Origin: an uncultured Bacilli bacterium
GTDB taxonomy: Bacteria; Bacillota_I; Bacilli_A; RF39; UBA660
Reading direction: 5' to 3'
NCBI GenBank assembly: GCA_944327405.1
Contig: CALVHK010000019.1
Location: 1-13,936, forward strand
Length of the DNA stretch: 13,936 nucleotides
Both the position numbers and the translations under genes were made by a program. Position 1 is the first letter of the stretch. Each line of letters opens with the position of its first letter. Below are positions 10,431-13,936 of the stretch, piece after piece. The notes under the pieces are model-generated. The model was not told the origin of the DNA. It did no database searches and worked only from the letters and a program-made list of their open reading frames with translations.

Positions 10431-11787
10431 TATCTTTCTTGTATTTTTCTATGATTCTATTGATGTATTCATCCATGTCCATAACACCAGGTAATAGCAA
10501 TAATGCTTGTAAATCATACCCTGACATATAGATGTTTCCATATTCATCATATTCTGGTGTCGTACGATTTCGATCGTTGAAATTCCACCATATTATTTTA
10601 GTTTGAGCTCCGGCATCTTTAAATATTTTCATTGTTTCTTCTTTTGATTGACAAGAGCCATAATCAAACTCCATATCAGACATAACAATTAAATAATCAG
10701 GAAATTTTTTCAATCCTTTTAAAATGTTCATTACAGCACCAAAATCTGTATTAGAACAATCACCCGTATACATAGATTGATATTGTCCTTTTAACGTCTT
10801 ACCTCTTATTGTCATCAATTTAGGATATGAACTAAACGAAATTACTTGATTAGGTGCGTAAGTAGAATGCGTAGCAAGTGCATGAGCGATACTTGTTGCT
10901 TTAGAACATAAGCTATTTGAATTATATAATCCACCCATTGAACCAGATGTATCTAAAACACAAATACAATTCAATGATAACCCACTTGTTTCTTGCTCTA
11001 CAATTTTTTTACCAATAATATCTGCTACTTCTTCTATATTATCAGATTTCTTTACAGTTTTATAAGCATCATGAACATTAGCTGTAGAAATGTTTACTTT
11101 AGCTTTATTTTCCTTTACTGCAATAATATATTCGCTAAATCTCTCTTTTAAATCGCTTCTAGTTGAAAATGTATGCAAATATTTTGTCATAGCAAGTGAA
11201 GGCACTTGTTCAAAATTAATTGTTTCAACAAGAGGATGATCGTACTTATTTTCTTTAAATACCTCATCAAGCGGAGTTCCATCTTCTTTTAATTTGGCAT
11301 ATGAAAGTTTGTATTCTACTGTTGAATCTGTTTTGATTAATGCCCGATACTCTTTTTCAGAAATTCCCCACATCTTACACAACGCTTTAGCGATCCTTTT
11401 ATCTTTACCAGTTAAACGTGGCATCCATTTTTTTGCTAGTTCATTGTCAGCTATTAATTCAGATTTTAATTTAGCTAAGTTCTCACTAGTAGGAATATGC
11501 CATAAATCGTCAAACCTTCCTGCAGTAATAATATTATCTGTACTTACTCCCGCTTGTTTCATTAATTCCCTACCCAAATCACGTCTGCCTTGGCCAAATC
11601 TAGGATCACGCATATACATGGAAAATAATTTTTCTTTTTCACTATTCCCAATTTTTACTTGATTCAAGTTCTTTTGAAAGAAATCAGCCATAAATAATAA
11701 ATCAATTAAATTATTACCTGTACTATTATATGACTTATCTCCATTCTCAGTTAATTTTTCTGCAAATATTTTTTCCAATTCATTCAT
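10414..11787 (-). CDS. DUF2828-type protein: helical domain plus von Willebrand A domain (Ro60/TROVE-like build)
   Basis: A 457-residue protein. Residues 1-260 are helical and hold the conserved blocks of the DUF2828 family as I know it: RDPRFGQGRRD (60-70), GRFDDLW (90-96), KKWMPR (119-124), KEYRALI (145-151), VPSLAMTKYLHTFSTR (195-210). Residues about 272-457 form a von Willebrand A domain with a complete MIDAS metal site: DTSGS at 279-283, T347 and D371 in VMSDMEFD. Family blocks IIWWNF (398-403) and SGYD (422-425) follow. A helical repeat domain followed by vWA is the plan of Ro60/TROVE proteins, which form an RNA-binding ring and bind Y RNAs; DUF2828 members are not characterised to my knowledge. 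The ATG at 11787 has AAGG upstream. A promoter in its last codons reads into an array of tRNA-like RNAs, which makes an RNA-binding role plausible by inference. Confidence 0.85.
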   Translation of the reverse strand: MNELEKIFAEKLTENGDKSYNSTGNNLIDLLFMADFFQKNLNQVKIGNSEKEKLFSMYMRDPRFGQGRRDLGRELMKQAGVSTDNIITAGRFDDLWHIPTSENLAKLKSELIADNELAKKWMPRLTGKDKRIAKALCKMWGISEKEYRALIKTDSTVEYKLSYAKLKEDGTPLDEVFKENKYDHPLVETINFEQVPSLAMTKYLHTFSTRSDLKERFSEYIIAVKENKAKVNISTANVHDAYKTVKKSDNIEEVADIIGKKIVEQETSGLSLNCICVLDTSGSMGGLYNSNSLCSKATSIAHALATHSTYAPNQVISFSSYPKLMTIRGKTLKGQYQSMYTGDCSNTDFGAVMNILKGLKKFPDYLIVMSDMEFDYGSCQSKEETMKIFKDAGAQTKIIWWNFNDRNRTTPEYDEYGNIYMSGYDLQALLLLPGVMDMDEYINRIIEKYKKDIDYKG

Positions 11788-11803
11788 TTTTTCTACCTTC
11801 TTT

Positions 11804-12325
11804 CTAATATCCTAATTCATCTATTGAATTGTTTGGAAATAATAATGTTTTTATCTCATTAATAAGTCGATTCTTATTTCTTGTGATTGTTTTTTCATCA
11901 CAACTAAAGTAATTAGCTATTTCTTCTCTAGTTTTGTTTTTATAATATTTCAACTCTATAATTTCAAAATATTTATCATCTTTAAAGTTATTTAAAATAT
12001 TATTAATTTTATTGATATAACTATTATTTAAAATATTAGCTTGCAATAGATTATTTATCTTATTATCAAGCATATCTTGTTTGTCTAGTATCAAACCACC
12101 TTCGTGAATAGCAGTAATAGATTTAGATTTTTCTGGCATTCCGTGTTCTTTAATATATCTAATCTCATTCTTATTTGTATTAATGGCTTGCTTTATTTTT
12201 GGTACTAAATATAGTGCTTGTTCTGTCAGTTTAAAACTGCTTTTAACTTCGTGTATTAGGTTTTTTCGCTTTAATTCATCTAAAACTATAATCACTATAT
12301 CTCTTTCACTCATTACACTTTCCAT
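11804..12325 (-). CDS. ArpU/RinA-type late transcription regulator (sigma-region-4-like HTH)
   Basis: A 173-residue protein. The N-terminal two thirds are helical and Asn/Lys/Ile-rich. Residues about 117-160 form a helix-turn-helix like sigma factor region 4 (FEIIELKYYKNKTREEIANY then CDEKTITRNKNRLINEIK), with the TREEIANYFSCDEKTITR turn at about 132-149. Proteins of this build at this place, a few genes before the small terminase, are the late-gene activators of Firmicutes phages (ArpU, RinA, LtrC). The ATG at 12325 has a strong GGAGG at 8 bases. By position and family it probably activates transcription of the packaging and structural genes downstream. Its binding site cannot be recognised from sequence alone. 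Confidence 0.72.
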   Translation of the reverse strand: MESVMSERDIVIIVLDELKRKNLIHEVKSSFKLTEQALYLVPKIKQAINTNKNEIRYIKEHGMPEKSKSITAIHEGGLILDKQDMLDNKINNLLQANILNNSYINKINNILNNFKDDKYFEIIELKYYKNKTREEIANYFSCDEKTITRNKNRLINEIKTLLFPNNSIDELGY

Positions 12326-12328
12326 TCT

Positions 12329-12514
12329 TTATACCTCCACAATTATATCCTTATAATCAACATGATTCATAATTAATAGTGCTCTAATTGTTCTTAAATC
12401 ACTTACTTTGATTTTTTTATGTATCTTGAGAACACTCTTACAATAAGTAATATCATACTTATTTATTAATTTTAATATTTCAAAATCATCTTTTAATTTA
12501 TCCACTAGTATCAC
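12329..12514 (-). CDS. Hypothetical small phage protein, 61 aa (GTG start)
   Basis: A 61-residue Lys/Ile-rich protein with no recognisable domain. No ATG exists near the start; GTG at 12514 or GTG at 12505 (protein beginning MDKLKDDFEILKL) would serve, and the ribosome site is weak (AAGAAAG). The stop TAA lies inside the region between the Shine-Dalgarno and the ATG of the following regulator, a spacing typical of coupled phage genes. Its position directly before the ArpU-type regulator suggests a regulatory or accessory role, but nothing in the sequence proves it. Confidence 0.55.
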   Translation of the reverse strand: MILVDKLKDDFEILKLINKYDITYCKSVLKIHKKIKVSDLRTIRALLIMNHVDYKDIIVEV

Positions 12515-12520
12515 ACTTTC

Positions 12521-12802
12521 TTAATAAAATAAACTTTTAAACATTCTTTCTACTTGTTTTTTTGGATCCTGCATATCTTTATTAAATTCATCAACTTCTT
12601 TGCGTATTTTTTTATCAATAGCGCCTTCAACAATACCTTTCACTATTTCTACATACTCATCATATTCTTCTTCATTAATAATCTTTTTGTTAATAAACAA
12701 TTGAATTAATGCATCAAGATTTATAGCCAGCTCTTTAATTGCTTGTATGTATGTGTCGTTTTGATATGATTCTTTTGCTCTTTCAAATGTCATCTTTTCC
12801 AT
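12521..12802 (-). CDS. Hypothetical phage protein, 93 aa
   Basis: A 93-residue helical protein, acidic in the middle (NEEEYDEYVEIVKG) with a basic/aromatic end (VERMFKSLFY). The ATG at 12802 follows an AGGAG-type Shine-Dalgarno at about 9 bases; a second ATG three codons on is a possible alternative start. It begins 4 bases after the previous stop and belongs to the same small-gene block. I do not recognise the family. Confidence 0.7.
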   Translation of the reverse strand: MEKMTFERAKESYQNDTYIQAIKELAINLDALIQLFINKKIINEEEYDEYVEIVKGIVEGAIDKKIRKEVDEFNKDMQDPKKQVERMFKSLFY

Positions 12803-12806
12803 TCTT

Positions 12807-13202
12807 TCACACTCCTATTTTTTCTTTTAGTTCTTCTTCAGTATAAATTCTGTTATGATATTCGCTATTTCTAACCTTTTTGTCTTCCTTGCAAATACTT
12901 GCAAGAAATATCTTTCTGTTATTGATTCCACTTAGCATTTTATTGATACCTTTTTCGTATTCATTAAAGACCGCTAAATTATTTTTGTATTCTCTACGAT
13001 CATTTAGTACTTTCTTGAGTTCTTTACAAAAACGGTAGCAATTCTTACTGTTTAGTGTCATATCTTCTAATTTGTGATACAAGTCAGATAGTTTATAATC
13101 ATAACTCTGTAAATTACTAGATATATTATCTTTAAAGCTATCTAACTCATCTAGCAATTTACTTACTTCTATTATTTTATCTTTTACATTAATCTTAATC
13201 AT
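12807..13202 (-). CDS. Hypothetical coiled-coil phage protein, 131 aa
   Basis: A 131-residue Lys/Glu-rich protein that appears almost entirely helical. Residues about 10-50 and 60-95 have a coiled-coil character (KIIEVSKLLDELDSFKDNIS, KELKKVLNDRREYKNN). The C-terminal YTEEELKEKIGV resembles a short amphipathic helix. There is no membrane segment and no catalytic motif I can recognise. The start at 13202 lies inside the end of the preceding gene (8-base overlap) without a strong ribosome site of its own, so expression is probably coupled. Confidence 0.7.
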   Translation of the reverse strand: MIKINVKDKIIEVSKLLDELDSFKDNISSNLQSYDYKLSDLYHKLEDMTLNSKNCYRFCKELKKVLNDRREYKNNLAVFNEYEKGINKMLSGINNRKIFLASICKEDKKVRNSEYHNRIYTEEELKEKIGV

Positions 13203-13506
13203 CTGCTTTCAATTTATTTAATGCATCTATTACTTCGTTGAGCTTATTACATACCGCTTCTGACAAATCTATTCCAACATGATCGTCGTAACTAATCTTT
13301 TCTATTTTCTTATCTTCTTCTATTATTTCTACTTCGGCATTTAAATAGTTAAACAAATTAAAATATTCATATAATGGTATATCATCTGCCGTATAACTAT
13401 TTCCATTATAAGTAAATACTTCACTACAACATCCTACTTTTATTTGCTTAGGCATTTCTTCATTCCTTGCCCTCATATTTAATAAATCAATTATCTTTAT
13501 TTTCAT
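13195..13506 (-). CDS. Hypothetical phage protein, 103 aa
   Basis: A 103-residue acidic protein starting MKIKIIDLLNMRA and containing a segment NAEVEIIEEDKKIEKI. Short proteins of this look (KIKVIDLLN at the start, EVEIIEEDKKIEKL later) are common in Firmicutes phage early regions, but no function is known to me. The ATG at 13506 has an AGG-type ribosome site (AGGTAGGATT) just upstream. The last codons overlap the ATG of the next gene by 8 bases, which indicates translational coupling. Confidence 0.75.
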   Translation of the reverse strand: MKIKIIDLLNMRARNEEMPKQIKVGCCSEVFTYNGNSYTADDIPLYEYFNLFNYLNAEVEIIEEDKKIEKISYDDHVGIDLSEAVCNKLNEVIDALNKLKADD

Positions 13507-13514
13507 AATCCTAC

Positions 13515-13865
13515 CTACTTTCTAAAATCAACTAATCCAAATTTTTTGTTTGTGTTCCCAAAAAGGAATGGTATTTCAAATTCCTTACCGTCTTTTATAG
13601 CAACTTCCCACAAATAGTGTGCATCAATTATTAAAAGTGCATGAATACTGTATCTAATCATGTTATCATCAATTATATCGTAGTTATCGTGCCCACAATC
13701 ATCTGCTAAATAACAATGTCCCCTTTCGTCGTATTTTTTCAAATTAGAATAGTTAAAGCTATGATAATCACACACCTCTTCTAAAGTTTTGCTAACATGA
13801 TATACTACATCAGTATTAAAGCAACATCTTTCGTGATAAATCTCTATTGCTATCCAATCATTCAT
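13515..13865 (-). CDS. Unidentified Cys/His-containing phage protein, 116 aa
   Basis: I do not recognise this 116-residue protein. It has no signal peptide or membrane segment. Cysteines and histidines are concentrated in the first half (C14, C15, C32, H35, H50, C51, C57, H59), which could bind a metal, but the spacing matches no zinc motif I can name. The C-terminal part is a mix of hydrophobic strands (IHALLIIDAHYLWEVAI). The ATG at 13865 follows the previous stop by 2 bases and the Shine-Dalgarno is weak (GTGAGTGA), so translation is probably coupled to the upstream gene. It lies in a block of small genes before the late regulator. Confidence 0.7.
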   Translation of the reverse strand: MNDWIAIEIYHERCCFNTDVVYHVSKTLEEVCDYHSFNYSNLKKYDERGHCYLADDCGHDNYDIIDDNMIRYSIHALLIIDAHYLWEVAIKDGKEFEIPFLFGNTNKKFGLVDFRK

Positions 13866-13867
13866 AT

Positions 13868-13936
13868 TTAATCACTCACTTCCTCTACTAAATTTATTAT
13901 TTCAGCCGGTATATGGTCTAACTCCAATTGATTAGT
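13868..13936 (-). CDS. 3' end of an unidentified gene (partial)
   Basis: An open frame enters from the right edge of the window and ends with TAA at 13870-13868. The last 22 codons read TNQLELDHIPAEIINLVEEV followed by SD. It ends 2 bases before the ATG of the next gene, so it is probably in the same transcript. The visible tail is acidic and probably helical. Too little is present to assign a family. Confidence 0.55.
   Translation of the reverse strand, partial: TNQLELDHIPAEIINLVEEVSD

Noticed and set aside
11294..11662. A 122-residue plus-strand frame opposite the DUF2828 gene
   Set aside because: It lies within the conserved DUF2828 coding region on the other strand and has no ribosome site or family resemblance.
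1..13936. Mycoplasma-type genetic code
   Set aside because: TGA serves as stop in several tightly coupled genes and Trp is encoded by TGG throughout.
1..13936. Insertion sequences, integrase attachment site or replication origin
   Set aside because: No transposase, recombinase, terminal inverted repeats or iteron-like repeats are visible in this window.

Overview
The window is a late and morphogenesis segment of a tailed (siphovirus-like) phage or prophage. Every convincing gene lies on the minus strand, so biological order runs from high to low coordinates. The DNA is very AT-rich, Shine-Dalgarno sites are of the GGAGG type, TGA is used as a stop and TGG for Trp. With the protein families present, this points to a low-G+C Firmicutes host using the standard code. 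I cannot name the species.

Layout in transcription order. (1) 13936-12329: a run of small unrecognised genes typical of the end of a phage early/middle region. (2) 12325-11804: a small regulator with a C-terminal sigma-region-4-like helix-turn-helix (ArpU/RinA type), the usual switch just before the packaging genes. (3) 11787-10414: a 457-residue protein of the DUF2828 type, with a helical N-terminal part and a C-terminal von Willebrand A domain carrying an intact metal site (DTSGS, T347, D371). This is the general build of the RNA-binding Ro60/TROVE proteins. (4) 10413-9446: about 970 bases without a gene but full of RNA structure. A near-consensus promoter (TTGATT-17-TATAAT with an extended -10) lies in the last codons of the DUF2828 gene and points into four stem-closed RNA modules. 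These share short motifs and are separated by linkers of 20-21 nt. Two contain perfect tRNA-type T arms, and one of those holds a tRNA core (D, anticodon and T arms). A second promoter then leads to a small terminated RNA. Last come a 17-bp stem and a large tRNA-like fold with a 15-bp acceptor-like helix stacked directly on D and T arms. (5) 9445-7254: HNH endonuclease, small terminase and large terminase. (6) 7252-4103: portal and a minor capsid (MuF) protein fused to an ADP-ribosyltransferase with R, STS and ExE motifs. (7) 4106-3630: three small genes. (8) 3629-3393: a structured, terminator-containing non-coding element. (9) 3392-1: scaffold, major capsid, two small genes, three to four head-tail connector genes, and the first codons of the next (probably major tail) gene.

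The part that looks least described is the pairing of a Ro60-like protein gene with an adjacent, separately promoted array of tRNA-mimicking RNA modules. This resembles the bacterial Ro / Y RNA (YrlA) arrangement, in which a Y RNA gene sits next to the Ro gene and carries a tRNA-like domain. Here it would be phage-borne, multi-copy and modular. That functional link is inference. The helices, motifs, promoters and spacing are read directly from the sequence. Known large phage RNAs (ROOL, GOLLD) or other cataloged motifs remain alternatives that I could not test.
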